Shown here piece after piece: positions 19,845 through 29,406 of a DNA stretch of 64,000 nt (position 1 is the first letter of the stretch; every line of letters begins with the position of its first letter). The position numbers were made by a program, and so were the translations under genes. Location: assembly GCA_050018455.1 (NCBI GenBank), contig JBEKAA010000017.1, positions 19,122 through 83,121 on the forward strand, in the 5' to 3' direction. The stretch comes from RBG-13-68-16 sp050018455. GTDB taxonomy: Bacteria; Acidobacteriota; Thermoanaerobaculia; Thermoanaerobaculales; Thermoanaerobaculaceae. The notes under the pieces were generated by a model that did not search any database, was not told the DNA's origin, and saw only the letters and a list, made by a program, of their open reading frames with translations.

Positions 19845-19955
19845 GACTGGTTCCCCCTTTTGCAGGCGTCTGACCAGGATCTTCGAGATGTCTTCGCCCA
19901 CTGATGGCATCAGCAACGCCGCTTCCCGCCGCTGTATTCCGCCCGCCGCGCCAGG

Positions 19956-20189
19956 CTAGAGATCCTTCGTCACGCCCGGAACCCCCTCGTACTCAGCGGC
20001 CGATATGTAGAGACGCATCGTGATGACCGCCGAGAGGCTGACCAGCATCGGGGCGCCGCGGTAGAGAACCACGATAAAGGATGGACCGATGTCCTGCAGC
20101 TCACAGTCAAGGTGCTCCCCGTCCATCGTGGTGATGCGCACCTTCTTGCCCTTCCAGGCTTCCAGCAGTTGCGCCGTTTCGAGCGCCAT
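19956..20189 (-). CDS. Small Sm-like beta-barrel protein, unknown function
   Basis: A 77-residue protein. An N-terminal helix (LETAQLLEAWKGKK) is followed by strands VRITTMDGEHLDCELQDIG, FIVVLYRG and PMLVSLSAVITMRL. That is the order and spacing of LSm/Hfq-like barrels, although no Hfq RNA-binding signature is recognisable. Good length and codon pattern; it reads divergently from the signalling cassette. The fold call is inference. Confidence 0.55.
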   Translation of the reverse strand: MALETAQLLEAWKGKKVRITTMDGEHLDCELQDIGPSFIVVLYRGAPMLVSLSAVITMRLYISAAEYEGVPGVTKDL

Positions 20190-20394
20190 GTCTTCCCTGC
20201 CCTTCTCGACGGCTCACTGCGCCGGCGGTGGCTCACTCAGATTTTCCGCTGTTTTCAGTAAGAAGGATAGCGCAACGGGGGAATGCGCCAGCAATACCTC
20301 GCCCAACAACTCGACCTCGTGGCTTGACCTCAAAGGGGATCACCACGCCGAGGTGCTAGACTTAATTTGCGTGCAGCTGTTGCGAGAACGTCTC

Positions 20395-23031
20395 ATGTCT
20401 TCCTTGAGTCCCGGCAAGGAGAAGCGTTCCGCAGTCGCGGAGCAGGTTGAGCTGACCCGCACTGCGGTCGCCACCCCGTTCGACATCGAGGCGTTCCACG
20501 AAGAGCTTCGTCGGAAGAACCAGCCGCTCCTCCTGTGGTCCGTCGTCGTCTTCAACATTGCCTACGTGTCCTGGACCGTCTTCGACTTCTTCCTCGCACC
20601 GGCCCACTGGCGCTACTTCCTGGCGCTGCGCATCATCGGCGCGCTGCTCAACACGCTGGTCGTGACCGTCGTGCGCCGCGCGCGGTTCCAGCGTTACACC
20701 TGGGAAGCGTTCTGGGCGCTCGCGCTCGTTTGGGGTGGCTTCATTGCGCCGATGTTGCCGTTTGTCGGCGAGAGCTACCCCGCCTACGTCATGGGTTTCT
20801 CAATCGTGATCTTCGGCGCCGGCCTCCTGCCGTTCTGGCAGCCCCGGTGGACGGTGGCCAGCCACGCCGTGCTCCTCGCGCTGGCTTTCGGGGCTTTCCT
20901 GGTCTGGCCTTCGGATTTGTCGTGGCGGGCGGCCCTCGGCAGCGTTTTCTTCATCGCGACCGCAAGCGGCCTCGCGATCGCGAGCGCGTACTTCAAGTAC
21001 GACATGGCAAAGCGGGACTATCTCACGCGATCGGAACTCGCGGAGGTTGCCCGCCTCGAGGCCGATGCCAGGATTCGCCTCGGCCGCGCGAGCGCGGATC
21101 TCCAGCAGGCACTCGACCAGCTCAAGAACCTCGACCTTCTGAAGAGCCAGTTCTTCGCCAACGTCTCCCACGAGCTCCGTACCCCTCTGACGCTGATCCT
21201 CGCGCCAGTGGAGAAACTCGCCGAGACCACTTCGGATCCCGAGCCGCTGCGGTACATTCGCGTCATTCGCAACAACGCCCACCGGTTGCTCCGCCTGATC
21301 GACGACTTGCTCGACCTCTCCCGCCTCGATGCCGGGGGATTGCGGCTCAACCTGGCGGACGTGGATGCCCGCGCCGTCGCGGCCACGGTCTACGAGAACA
21401 GCAAGCCGGCGGCGATGGCCAAGGATATCGCGTTCGAGCTCGCTGCGCAGCCTTCGAGCCGGCGTATCTTCGCCGACGCCCACCGCCTCGAGATTGTCCT
21501 CACCAACCTCGTCGGCAACGCGCTCAAGTTCACGCCCCCCGGGGGGCGGATCGACCTTCTCGTGGAGGATCTGCCGGATGGAGTGCGGATCGAGGTCGCC
21601 GACACCGGGCCCGGCATCCCCGACGATGCGCTGCCTCGGGTGTTCGACCGTTTCTTCCAGCTGTCCACTATCGACCATCGGCGCGAGGGCGGCGTCGGGA
21701 TCGGGCTTGCGCTCGCCAAGGAGCTGGTGGAGCTGCACGGTGGGTCTCTCCAGGTGACCAGCGAGGTCGGCCGGGGAACGAAGTTCACGGTGTTCATCCC
21801 CTTCGGCCGGGAGCACATCCGACCGGAGGTGATCGAGCGGCGCCAGACGGCGTCTGCCCAACCCGACGTCCGCCGCCGGGTGGAGGACCCCCGGCGCGCC
21901 GTCCTCCCACCTCCGTTTACCCCGCCGCACCAACTGCCTGTGGCGCCGGCTGCTCCCTCGGGGACGGCGGTGGAACCCTCGCGCCGTGCCCGTATCGTGC
22001 TCGCCGAGGACAACCAGGAGATGTGCGAGTTCATCCGGGGCCTCCTCGAGCCCGAGTTCGAACTCTACACGGCCGCGGACGGCGACGAGGCCTGGGAGCT
22101 GGTGGCGCGCGAAGTGCCCGACCTCTTGATCTCGGACGTGATGATGCCTGGGCGCAGCGGAACCGAGCTCTGCCGCGACATCAAGGCGAGCCCCGCCCTC
22201 GCGTCGGTCCCGGTCATCCTGCTGACAGCCCGGGTCGGGTCGGAAGCGACCCTGGAGGGTTACGCGCACGGCGCGGACGATTTCGTTGCCAAGCCGTTCC
22301 ACCCGAGGGTGCTCCTGGCACGGGTCCGTGCACAGCTCAAGCTGCGCGCCCTCGGCCTGCAACTCGCCGAGCGGGAGAGGCTGGCCGTGGTCGGAACGCT
22401 CGCCGCAGGGATCCTCCACGAGGTGCGCAACCCGGTGAACGCGATTCTCAACGCCGCGCGGATCCTGGCTGGCGGCGGGGCGCAGCCGGAGATGTCCGCC
22501 AAACTCATCGGCATCATCGGCGACGCGGCCGAGCGCATCCAGGGGATCGCCACGGTCCTCGAGTCGCACGCCCGTCCCGCGGAGGCCGGCGGCATGGCGC
22601 CTTGCGATGTCGGACAGGGCCTGGACGCGACACTGAGGCTGCTCGAATACCGGATGGACGGGGTCGCCGTCCACCGCGACTACGGGACTACCGCGCGCGC
22701 CGAGGCTTCAGGGGGACCCGTCAATCAGGTGTTTCTCAATCTCTTTGACAACGCCCTGCGCACGGGGGCGCGCAACCTCTGGGTGCGGACCGGCGTTGAC
22801 CGCGGTCGGCTCACGGTGCGGATCGGCGACGACGGCCCCGGCGTCTCCGCTGAAATCGCCCAGCGGATCTTCGATCCTTTCTTCACGACCCGCGATGGCG
22901 GTATCGGGCTGGGTCTCTACCTGTCGCGGCGGATCGTCGAGGGGTACCATGGTGCGCTCTGGCTCGAGGAGCGTCAGGGTGGGGGGGCGGAGTTCGTCGT
23001 CGAGCTGCCGGCCGCCCCGGGAACCGGATGA
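20395..23031 (+). CDS. Membrane hybrid histidine kinase (HK-receiver-HK), PhcS-like sensor
   Basis: An 878-residue protein. About six transmembrane helices (residues 40-205) form the sensor, followed by a HisKA H-box NVSHELRTPL (about H258), an ATPase domain (NALKFTPPGG, DTGPGIP, GIGLALAKEL), a receiver with phospho-acceptor in LISDVMMPG (about D581), then a second kinase module with H-box ILHEVRNPV (about 675) and ATPase (DDGPGVS, FDPFFTTRDGGIGLGL). A GTG at 20371 is an alternative start. The gene is followed by a PhcB-like methyltransferase and a receiver-kinase, the gene set of the Ralstonia Phc system. The membrane sensor may perceive a hydrophobic signal made by the neighbour; that is inference. 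Confidence 0.92.
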   Translation: MSSLSPGKEKRSAVAEQVELTRTAVATPFDIEAFHEELRRKNQPLLLWSVVVFNIAYVSWTVFDFFLAPAHWRYFLALRIIGALLNTLVVTVVRRARFQRYTWEAFWALALVWGGFIAPMLPFVGESYPAYVMGFSIVIFGAGLLPFWQPRWTVASHAVLLALAFGAFLVWPSDLSWRAALGSVFFIATASGLAIASAYFKYDMAKRDYLTRSELAEVARLEADARIRLGRASADLQQALDQLKNLDLLKSQFFANVSHELRTPLTLILAPVEKLAETTSDPEPLRYIRVIRNNAHRLLRLIDDLLDLSRLDAGGLRLNLADVDARAVAATVYENSKPAAMAKDIAFELAAQPSSRRIFADAHRLEIVLTNLVGNALKFTPPGGRIDLLVEDLPDGVRIEVADTGPGIPDDALPRVFDRFFQLSTIDHRREGGVGIGLALAKELVELHGGSLQVTSEVGRGTKFTVFIPFGREHIRPEVIERRQTASAQPDVRRRVEDPRRAVLPPPFTPPHQLPVAPAAPSGTAVEPSRRARIVLAEDNQEMCEFIRGLLEPEFELYTAADGDEAWELVAREVPDLLISDVMMPGRSGTELCRDIKASPALASVPVILLTARVGSEATLEGYAHGADDFVAKPFHPRVLLARVRAQLKLRALGLQLAERERLAVVGTLAAGILHEVRNPVNAILNAARILAGGGAQPEMSAKLIGIIGDAAERIQGIATVLESHARPAEAGGMAPCDVGQGLDATLRLLEYRMDGVAVHRDYGTTARAEASGGPVNQVFLNLFDNALRTGARNLWVRTGVDRGRLTVRIGDDGPGVSAEIAQRIFDPFFTTRDGGIGLGLYLSRRIVEGYHGALWLEERQGGGAEFVVELPAAPGTG

Positions 23032-23153
23032 GAGGGTTCGCGGCGGCAGGCCGGGGCAGAGGCAACGGTCCGGCCCGATGCGCAAGGAAGAGCGGTTTGG
23101 CCCGTGTCAGGCCGAAAAGCCCAGGGTCTCGTGGCCAGTGAGATGAGGTGCCG

Positions 23154-24629
23154 ATGCCGAAGTCGTACGAAGAGTTGATGGGGGCCTACGGGCGCGCAGT
23201 CTTCTTCCGGCCGGAACGACGCCGCGTCCGCGACCTGCTGTCGCGTGATGCGCGGCCGCAACTGCTGGTCCGAGGCGAGGAGTACCAGCTGTTCGACCTC
23301 TCGATGAACGGCGTCTCGTTCAACGTCGCGGATGGGGCCCGACCATGGGCCGTCGGTGCCGAGGTGGAGGTCACGCTGCTCCTGTACGGGAAGGAGGTGT
23401 TTCAGGGGCGCGGCAGGGTCGCCCGACTGGAGCCCGGACCGCGCAAGGGCACTCGCGTCGCGCTGGGCTTGATCACGGGCTTCCTGGACCTTCCGGAGAT
23501 CCTCCGACAGGACGAGGAGGGGCGCCTCGAAACCCAGCTGAGCTACGGTCCCGAGTTCTGGCGCACGAAGATCCCGCAGCGATTCCAGGACGCGGTGTTG
23601 CGCGCGGTGTCGTTCCTGCACTTCTACCGGCAGGCGCTCGATCACCACGAAGCGCGCTACAAGGCGGCCGGGGGCGGCGGGGCCGAGGTGATGGCCGCGC
23701 TCGCCGGGCGCGCCCTCGCAGCGCTCCGCGATCCCTGGGCGGCGATCCAGCGCGACGCCTCGCGTGCTGCGGTCGAATGCCTCTCCGACCCTGAAGTGCT
23801 GGTGGCCGCCAAGGACTTCACCGAGACTTTGGTGACGCCGGTGATGATGGGTTGCCCGCTCGTCCACCGCGCCTACACCAAGCCCCTCGGCTATTCAGGC
23901 GACTACCAGGTAATGCAGTACTACTACAATAACGCCCTCGAGGGCGAGTCGGTGTTCGCGCAGGTGTTCCACAAGCTCGGCGTCGAACACCCCCTCTCGG
24001 CCGGGGTCCGCACTCGGAGGGACCTCATCGTCGACCTGATGGAGCAGGAGCACGGGCGCTGCCTCGGGCACGCCGCGATCGACGGGACCTTCCGGGTCAC
24101 GAGCCTCGGATGTGGTCCGGCGCGCGAGGTCTCGGACTTCATTGCCCGCCGCCGTGGGTGGCCCGGTCAGGTGGTCTGGACCCTGATCGATCAGGAAGAC
24201 GAGGCGCTGTCGATCGCTTACCACAGCAGCCACAGCGAGCTCAAGGCGACCGGCGCGAACGGCGCGCTGCACTGCCTCAACCTCTCGTTCATCCAGATCC
24301 TGCGCGACCCGACCCTGGTGCCGGTCGAGCACCTGCAACACCTCATCTTCAGCACCGGCCTCTTCGACTACCTGCGCGAGTCGACGGCCCAGGTCCTCGT
24401 CAGGGCCCTCTACGACCAGCTGGCCCCCGGCGGCCTCCTGGCGCTCGGCAACGCGCTCGCGCCCAACGACCACTTCTGGTCGCCGGAGTTCATCCTCGAC
24501 TGGACCATGCTCTACCGGACGCGGGATGAGATGGTGCGCCTGGCGGCCAAGGTCCCGGAGTCGGCCCAAGTGGACATCACCGTCGAGCCGGGCGGCGCAT
24601 ACTACTTTCTCTTAGTCCGCAAGCCCTGA
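23154..24629 (+). CDS. PilZ-domain/PhcB-like SAM-dependent methyltransferase
   Basis: A 491-residue protein. The N-terminus (about residues 25-115) looks like a PilZ domain (RRRVRDLLSRD, LFDLSMNGVSF, GRVARLEPG), usually a cyclic-di-GMP module. The C-terminal half is the methyltransferase type often named EF 3-hydroxypalmitic acid methyl ester biosynthesis protein, with TKPLGYSGDYQVMQYYYNN and SAM motif SLGCGPAREV (about 317). PhcB of Ralstonia makes a 3-hydroxy fatty acid methyl ester signal; homologues outside that group are mostly untested. The start at 23154 follows GAGG by 5 nt; an in-frame GTG lies 6 nt earlier. It is flanked by two histidine kinases, so a signal-synthase role fits the context. 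Confidence 0.85.
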   Translation: MPKSYEELMGAYGRAVFFRPERRRVRDLLSRDARPQLLVRGEEYQLFDLSMNGVSFNVADGARPWAVGAEVEVTLLLYGKEVFQGRGRVARLEPGPRKGTRVALGLITGFLDLPEILRQDEEGRLETQLSYGPEFWRTKIPQRFQDAVLRAVSFLHFYRQALDHHEARYKAAGGGGAEVMAALAGRALAALRDPWAAIQRDASRAAVECLSDPEVLVAAKDFTETLVTPVMMGCPLVHRAYTKPLGYSGDYQVMQYYYNNALEGESVFAQVFHKLGVEHPLSAGVRTRRDLIVDLMEQEHGRCLGHAAIDGTFRVTSLGCGPAREVSDFIARRRGWPGQVVWTLIDQEDEALSIAYHSSHSELKATGANGALHCLNLSFIQILRDPTLVPVEHLQHLIFSTGLFDYLRESTAQVLVRALYDQLAPGGLLALGNALAPNDHFWSPEFILDWTMLYRTRDEMVRLAAKVPESAQVDITVEPGGAYYFLLVRKP

Positions 24630-24758
24630 GCGTCGCGCGGCCCCGTCGGGGGGGTTGCTTCCGGCGACATTGAGAGCGAAACTCTCATCGGCAGCGGAAG
24701 TTGGAGCAGCACGGCAGGATAGGGTTTCTTGCCTGATCGCGCCGGGAAGGATTGAAGC

Positions 24759-25895
24759 GTGGACCACACGATTCTGTACGTGGACGACGATGAAGCCAAC
24801 CTCACCGTCCTCCAAGCGGCCTGCGCAGAGGAGTTCGTCGTGCTCACGGCACCGAGCGCCGAGACGGCCCTCGAGATCATGCACCAGCGCGAGATCGCCG
24901 TCCTGCTCGCCGACCAGAGGATGCCCGGCATGAGCGGGGTCGAGCTTTTCGAAGCCATCCGCAACGAGTTTCCCGACACCATCCGGCTCCTGATCACCGC
25001 CTATTCCGATCTCACCGACGCGATCGCCGCGATCAACCGGGGGCAGATCCGCGGGTATCTGCAGAAACCGTGGGAGCCCGCGCACCTGAAGGCGACCCTC
25101 CGTCAGTCGCTCGACCTTTACGAAACGCGACGCAAGGTCCGGGAGCTGGAGCACCGTCTGCTGGAAACCGAGCGCGCGTACGCCCTCGGCGTCGTCGCGG
25201 CGGGGATCGCGCACGAGCTGCGCAACCCGCTCACTGCACTGCTCACTTCCCTGGACCTGGTGGAGCTGCGGGTCCGGTCGCTGATGGGCGCTCAGGATTC
25301 CGAGGGCCCGCCCACCGGTCCCGCGGCCGCCGTGATGGCCGCAGAGCACCTCGGCATCGCCCGCCACGCGGCCCTTCAGATCAGCGAGATCACCAAGGGG
25401 ATCGATCTGTCCCATCGCAGGGGCGAGGAGGCGCGGACGGCGGACATGGGGGAGGTCACCTCCCTGACGATCCGCTGCGTGCGAGCCGAGCTTGCCAAAC
25501 GGTCGAAGTTCGAGGTGGAGGTCAGCCCGACTCCGCCGGTCCAGGGCTCACCGACCAAGCTGGGACAGGTGGTGATGAACCTGCTTATCAACGCGATGCA
25601 AGCCCTTCCAGACCGGCCGCGTGCCGAGAACCTGGTCGTGGTCCGCCTCCTTCGCGCCGGGGATTTCGTTCGCCTGGAGGTCGAGGACAACGGGTCCGGC
25701 ATCGCGGGGGACGTGCTCCCCAGGATTTTCGACCCGTTCTTCACGACCAAGACCCAGGGAGGGACCGGGCTTGGCCTAGCCATCTCCCGACAAATCGTCG
25801 AGGAAGCTCATGGCCGCATTTCGGTCGAGAGCGAGGTCGGCTGCGGCAGCAAGTTCTTGGTGGAACTCCCCGTAGCCGTCCCGGACCCCGCGTGA
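24759..25895 (+). CDS. Receiver-histidine kinase (PhcR/PhcQ-like)
   Basis: A 378-residue soluble protein. The receiver domain (residues 3-120) has an acidic pair in YVDDDEAN, phospho-acceptor in LLADQRMPG (about D51) and the YLQKPWEP lysine. A coiled linker (ETRRKVRELEHRLLETERAY) leads to a HisKA H-box AGIAHELRNP (about H151) and an ATPase domain (INAMQALPD, EDNGSGI, FDPFFTTKTQGGTGLGLAIS). The receiver-first, kinase-last order is that of PhcR/PhcQ-type regulators rather than DNA-binding regulators. GTG start with AAGGA upstream. No DNA-binding domain, so output must pass to another protein. Confidence 0.92.
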   Translation: MDHTILYVDDDEANLTVLQAACAEEFVVLTAPSAETALEIMHQREIAVLLADQRMPGMSGVELFEAIRNEFPDTIRLLITAYSDLTDAIAAINRGQIRGYLQKPWEPAHLKATLRQSLDLYETRRKVRELEHRLLETERAYALGVVAAGIAHELRNPLTALLTSLDLVELRVRSLMGAQDSEGPPTGPAAAVMAAEHLGIARHAALQISEITKGIDLSHRRGEEARTADMGEVTSLTIRCVRAELAKRSKFEVEVSPTPPVQGSPTKLGQVVMNLLINAMQALPDRPRAENLVVVRLLRAGDFVRLEVEDNGSGIAGDVLPRIFDPFFTTKTQGGTGLGLAISRQIVEEAHGRISVESEVGCGSKFLVELPVAVPDPA

Positions 25896-26060
25896 CCCGT
25901 CCATCCGTGAAAAATGCGGCCGCGAGTCACCGCCCCGCTTGACGCGGGCTCGATGGGTGAGGTGTAAGGGCGTTTACACGAAACCGACGTGACTCGACAC
26001 ATGGGGTCCATACAGATCGGGTCAGTCTGACGTGGATTTTCCTGAAAGAATTGCCATCAA

Positions 26061-26081
26061 GGCGCCCAAACCGAGGGCGCC
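26061..26081 (-). terminator. Hairpin downstream of the ferredoxin-type aldo/keto reductase
   Basis: A perfect 7-bp stem GGCGCCC/GGGCGCC with a 7-nt loop, 45 nt past the minus-strand stop. The T content after it is moderate. The 25896-26125 gap holds nothing else recognisable. Confidence 0.5.
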
Positions 26082-26125
26082 CCCGCGGCGCGGCCGCTCC
26101 TTTCTTCCGTGAACACAGCACCCTG

Positions 26126-27265
26126 TCAGCCGAGCAGTTCGTGGGCCTCCTTGAGGACGTCGGGGATGGCGATTGCCTGGGGGCACTTGGGCTCGCACTC
26201 GCCGCACTCGATGCAGGCGTCGGCAGCGATGCCCCGGGCGACCAGGATGGCCTTGTACGCCCCCGACGTGGCCTCGCGCGAGTCGAACATGGCGGCGGTG
26301 TTGACCATGGCGAAGACGTCCGGAATGAGCACGCCGTTCGGACACGGCAGGCAGTAGCCGCACGTGGTGCACGGGACCTTCATCCGCCCAAGGTAGTAAC
26401 GGCGGACCACCGCGGCGAGGGCCAGGTCGGACTCGCTCAGGCCGCCCGGCGCCGCGACGTCGGCCACGGCCAGGTTCTCGGCGAGCTGCTCCTCGGTGTT
26501 CATCCCCGAGAGCGCTGTCACGACCTCGGCGTGGTGCCACACCCATCGCCACGCCCACTCGGCGGGCGACCAGGTCCTTCCGCCCCGGGCCCAGATGCTC
26601 TGGACCGGCCCCGGCGGGTTCGCGGCGAGCATGCCTCCACGGAGCGGCTCCATCGCGATCACGCCGACGCCCCTGGAGGCGGCGAGTCGCAGGCCGGCCA
26701 GCCCCGCCTGGAAATCAACGTCCATCAAGTTGAACTGGATCTGGCAGAACTCCCAGTCGTACGCCGCGAGGACCTCGGCGAAGTTGTCGGGCGACCCGTG
26801 GAATGAGAACCCCGCGTGGCCGATGCGGCCGTCGCTGCGCGCGCGGTCGAGGGCGCGAAGGCCGGCCAGGCGCTTGACGGTTTCCCAGCGTTCGGTGTTC
26901 AGCGCGTGGAGGAGGTAGAAGTCCACGCTGTCCGTGTCGAGGCGGCGAAGTTGCTCGTCCAGGAACCGCTCCCAGTCGGCCTCGGCTTTGACGAAGAACG
27001 TGGGGCACTTGGTGGCGAGCTGGACGCGCTCGCGGTAGCCGTCCTTGAGGGCCCGGCCCACGAAAGGCTCGCTCCGGCCGTCGTGGTAGGGATAGGCCGT
27101 GTCCACGTAGTTGACGCCTCGGTCGATGGCCTCGCGAAGGAGCCGGGTGGCTCGGGCCTCGTCGATGCGGCCGGGGTCGCTGTCCAGGACGGGCAGGCGC
27201 ATGCAGCCGAACCCGAGGACGGAGATCGGCAGGCCGGAGATCTTGGGAAAGGTTCTGTACCGCAT
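26126..27265 (-). CDS. Aldo/keto reductase with C-terminal 2[4Fe-4S] ferredoxin domain
   Basis: A 379-residue protein. The aldo/keto reductase barrel (about residues 1-285) keeps the tetrad residues in NYVDTAYPYHDG and ATKCP and the histidine in FYLLHALN. The C-terminal segment carries two cysteine clusters, CTTCGYCLPCPNG and CIECGECEPKCPQ, expected to hold two iron-sulfur clusters. The family (COG1453-type) occurs in anaerobes and soil bacteria; the reaction is not established. GGAGGACAG precedes the start. It reads away from the SDR gene across a 321-bp divergent gap. Confidence 0.9.
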   Translation of the reverse strand: MRYRTFPKISGLPISVLGFGCMRLPVLDSDPGRIDEARATRLLREAIDRGVNYVDTAYPYHDGRSEPFVGRALKDGYRERVQLATKCPTFFVKAEADWERFLDEQLRRLDTDSVDFYLLHALNTERWETVKRLAGLRALDRARSDGRIGHAGFSFHGSPDNFAEVLAAYDWEFCQIQFNLMDVDFQAGLAGLRLAASRGVGVIAMEPLRGGMLAANPPGPVQSIWARGGRTWSPAEWAWRWVWHHAEVVTALSGMNTEEQLAENLAVADVAAPGGLSESDLALAAVVRRYYLGRMKVPCTTCGYCLPCPNGVLIPDVFAMVNTAAMFDSREATSGAYKAILVARGIAADACIECGECEPKCPQAIAIPDVLKEAHELLG

Positions 27266-27586
27266 TGCTGTCCTCCATCGGGAGGGGAACGTCTCGAGCG
27301 GCCGACCCGCTCCCCGGCACCTCTGATACGTATGAAGCGCATTGCCGGAGCGGGCGCCGCGACTCGGTTCAAACCGGGACGCACCCCACAGAAACGCATA
27401 CTACCGCGCCAGGCAACCAAAACCGGTGGCTCGACGGCATGTGGTCACGACACCGTCCCACATTCCTCAACCGTGCGGGCGCAGCCGTCCGTCTCGATCC
27501 CTTGACGGCCGGTCTCGAGTCACCCGATAGTTGATGTCAACGACCGTGCCAGTTGATGGGGACGGCCGGGCTTCGCGGGGGGAACG
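27266..27586. other. Divergent intergenic region, no gene seen
   Basis: This 321-bp stretch separates two divergently read oxidoreductase genes and must hold both promoters. I could not pick a convincing -10/-35 pair in either direction, and no ORF has coding character. Confidence 0.5.
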
Positions 27587-28408
27587 ATGAGTGAACGCCA
27601 ACGACTCGAAGGCATGGGGGCCATCGTCACCGGCGCCGGCCGTGGGCTCGGGCGGGCGATGGCCCTGGGACTTGCCCGCGCCGGTGCGCGCGTGGCGATC
27701 ACGTGCGCCCGGTCGAACGAGGAGATCGAAGCCGTCGCGCGTGAAGCCGAGCCCGGCTGCATCCTGCCCTTGTTGGCCGACGTCAGCGACGAAGCCGAGT
27801 GCGCCCGCATCGTGGCCGAGGCGCGGGAACGCCTCGGCAAGGTGGACATCCTCGTGAACAACGCCGGCCGCGGGATGCGCTTCGTCTCCGAGCGTTTCAT
27901 GAGCGAGCCGACCCGCTTCTGGGAGACCGGTCCGGAGACCTGGCGGATGGTGATCGCGACCAACGTCAACGGGCCGTTCTATATGGCGCGGGCCGTCGTG
28001 CCGGCGATGCTGGACCGCGGCCGGGGACGGATCATCAACGTCTCGATGAACCACGCGACGATGAGGCGGCGGGGGTTCTCACCGTACGGCCCTTCCAAGG
28101 CCGCGCTCGAGTCCGAGACGATCATCTGGGCCCAGGACCTGGCCGGCACCGGCGTCACGGTCAATGCGCTCCTGCCCGGCGGCGCGACGCGCACCGGCAT
28201 GGTTCCGGAAGGGATTCCCGAGGAGATTCGACGCACGCTCCTCGACCCCTCGGTCGTGGTGCCTCCACTGCTGTGGCTCGCTTCCGTGGCCGCCGACGGC
28301 GTCACCGGCCAGCGCTTCAACGCCTCGCGTTGGGATCCGGGCCTGTCCGAGGCTGCGGCCGCGGCCAACGCCGTCGAGTCTGCCGGCTGGGTGGGCCCGG
28401 CCTTCTGA
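27587..28408 (+). CDS. Short-chain dehydrogenase/reductase
   Basis: A 273-residue classical SDR. Cofactor motif TGAGRGLG (residues 15-22), NNAG (91-94), and catalytic S153, Y167 and K171 in SPYGPSK. Asp/Arg preference in the second strand is not decisive for NAD versus NADP. GGGGGGAA sits just before the ATG. The C-terminal region (VTGQRFNASRWDP) matches SDRs annotated as 3-oxoacyl-ACP-reductase-like, but the substrate is unknown. Confidence 0.9.
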   Translation: MSERQRLEGMGAIVTGAGRGLGRAMALGLARAGARVAITCARSNEEIEAVAREAEPGCILPLLADVSDEAECARIVAEARERLGKVDILVNNAGRGMRFVSERFMSEPTRFWETGPETWRMVIATNVNGPFYMARAVVPAMLDRGRGRIINVSMNHATMRRRGFSPYGPSKAALESETIIWAQDLAGTGVTVNALLPGGATRTGMVPEGIPEEIRRTLLDPSVVVPPLLWLASVAADGVTGQRFNASRWDPGLSEAAAAANAVESAGWVGPAF

Positions 28409-28454
28409 CCGCCGACCCTTTTCAGTGCCTGGCGCCCGGTGCTTGCCCGGCCGG

Positions 28455-29024
28455 CTATTTCTTCGTGATCGGCAGGGTCGTGCCGCCCTGCAGCATGATC
28501 ACCGCGCACCCGATTCGTGGCCCGGCGTTCCCCGCGGGCTGCGAGGTCAAGTCGTCCGCCTTCCCGTGAACGATCACCGACCGGCCGATCACCCCGCTGG
28601 GGCCCTGGTCGAGGGTGATCCGGTGCGATACCAGCTTCAACACCGCGTGGCCGTTCGCGTCAGCCTCCAGGTTCCCGTAGTCGCCTGCGTGGGCTGCCGC
28701 CGAGTCCGGCCCACCGTGGGGTTTCCCGTCGGGGTTGAAGTGGCCGCCGGCGGACGATCCGTCGGCCGCCGAGCAGTCGCCGAACTCGTGAATGTGGAAA
28801 CCGTGCAAACCGGGAGCGAGCCCGGCGATGTCCGCGTCGATCTCCACGCCGTGCTCGAGCTGTGTGAACCGCACGGTGCCCTTGACGGCACTCGCCCCCA
28901 GCGGCTGCACGGCCGCCACAGCTGTAGGCCCGCTCTGCGGCGTTCCAGCCGACTCTGCGCTCAGGACGGCGCCGCCCGACAGCATCATGGCCGAACAAAC
29001 GAGAGCAAGATTTGCGTTTCTCAT
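28455..29024 (-). CDS. sodC: Cu/Zn superoxide dismutase, exported
   Basis: A 189-residue protein with a signal peptide (about residues 1-23). Copper and zinc ligands are in the expected places: GFHIHEFGDC (two His), GGHFNPDGKPHGG, HAGDYGN (zinc Asp) and VHGKADD. The disulfide cysteines are in FGDC and near the end (IGCAVI). It converts superoxide to peroxide in the periplasm. The start at 29024 is chosen because GGAGGATCTG precedes it directly. Confidence 0.94.
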   Translation of the reverse strand: MRNANLALVCSAMMLSGGAVLSAESAGTPQSGPTAVAAVQPLGASAVKGTVRFTQLEHGVEIDADIAGLAPGLHGFHIHEFGDCSAADGSSAGGHFNPDGKPHGGPDSAAAHAGDYGNLEADANGHAVLKLVSHRITLDQGPSGVIGRSVIVHGKADDLTSQPAGNAGPRIGCAVIMLQGGTTLPITKK

Positions 29025-29085
29025 CAGATCCTCCCTAAGCCGACCCATTGAACCGACATCTCCCTCTGGACCGGAGCTTACTACT

Positions 29086-29091
29086 ATTATA
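29086..29091 (-). promoter_or_regulatory. Possible -10 element for sodC
   Basis: A perfect TATAAT on the minus strand about 60 nt upstream of the sodC start, inside an AT-rich island unusual for this GC-rich gap. I see no matching -35 hexamer at the right distance. The rest of the 29025-29406 gap shows no gene. Confidence 0.35.
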
Positions 29092-29406
29092 GATAATTCC
29101 GCCGGATTCGCCGGCATTCCACGGAAGTCGATTGGGCTCGCCTCCCCGGCGCGTCGGGTGCCGCGGGCCGAGGCTGCCGAGTTGCCCCTCAAGCCGAATC
29201 CCGGCTCGCCGCACCGTCGGATCGAGGACGTTGTTCGCCCGGGCGAGGCGCCGCTTGGCCCGCATGCGAGCTCTGAGCAGGTCGGTACCGTCGGCGCCGT
29301 GGGATAATGCGCCGGCCCCGGCAGGCGGACTCAGCCTCAGCACGGCCACGTCGGGGCGGTCGGCCGGCACGGGCATCGAACCGGGCCGGTCCGGGGAGGT
29401 CGGCAC

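Noticed and set aside
20800..22674. Minus-strand 624-codon frame
   Set aside because: Antisense to the hybrid histidine kinase, whose catalytic motifs are complete.
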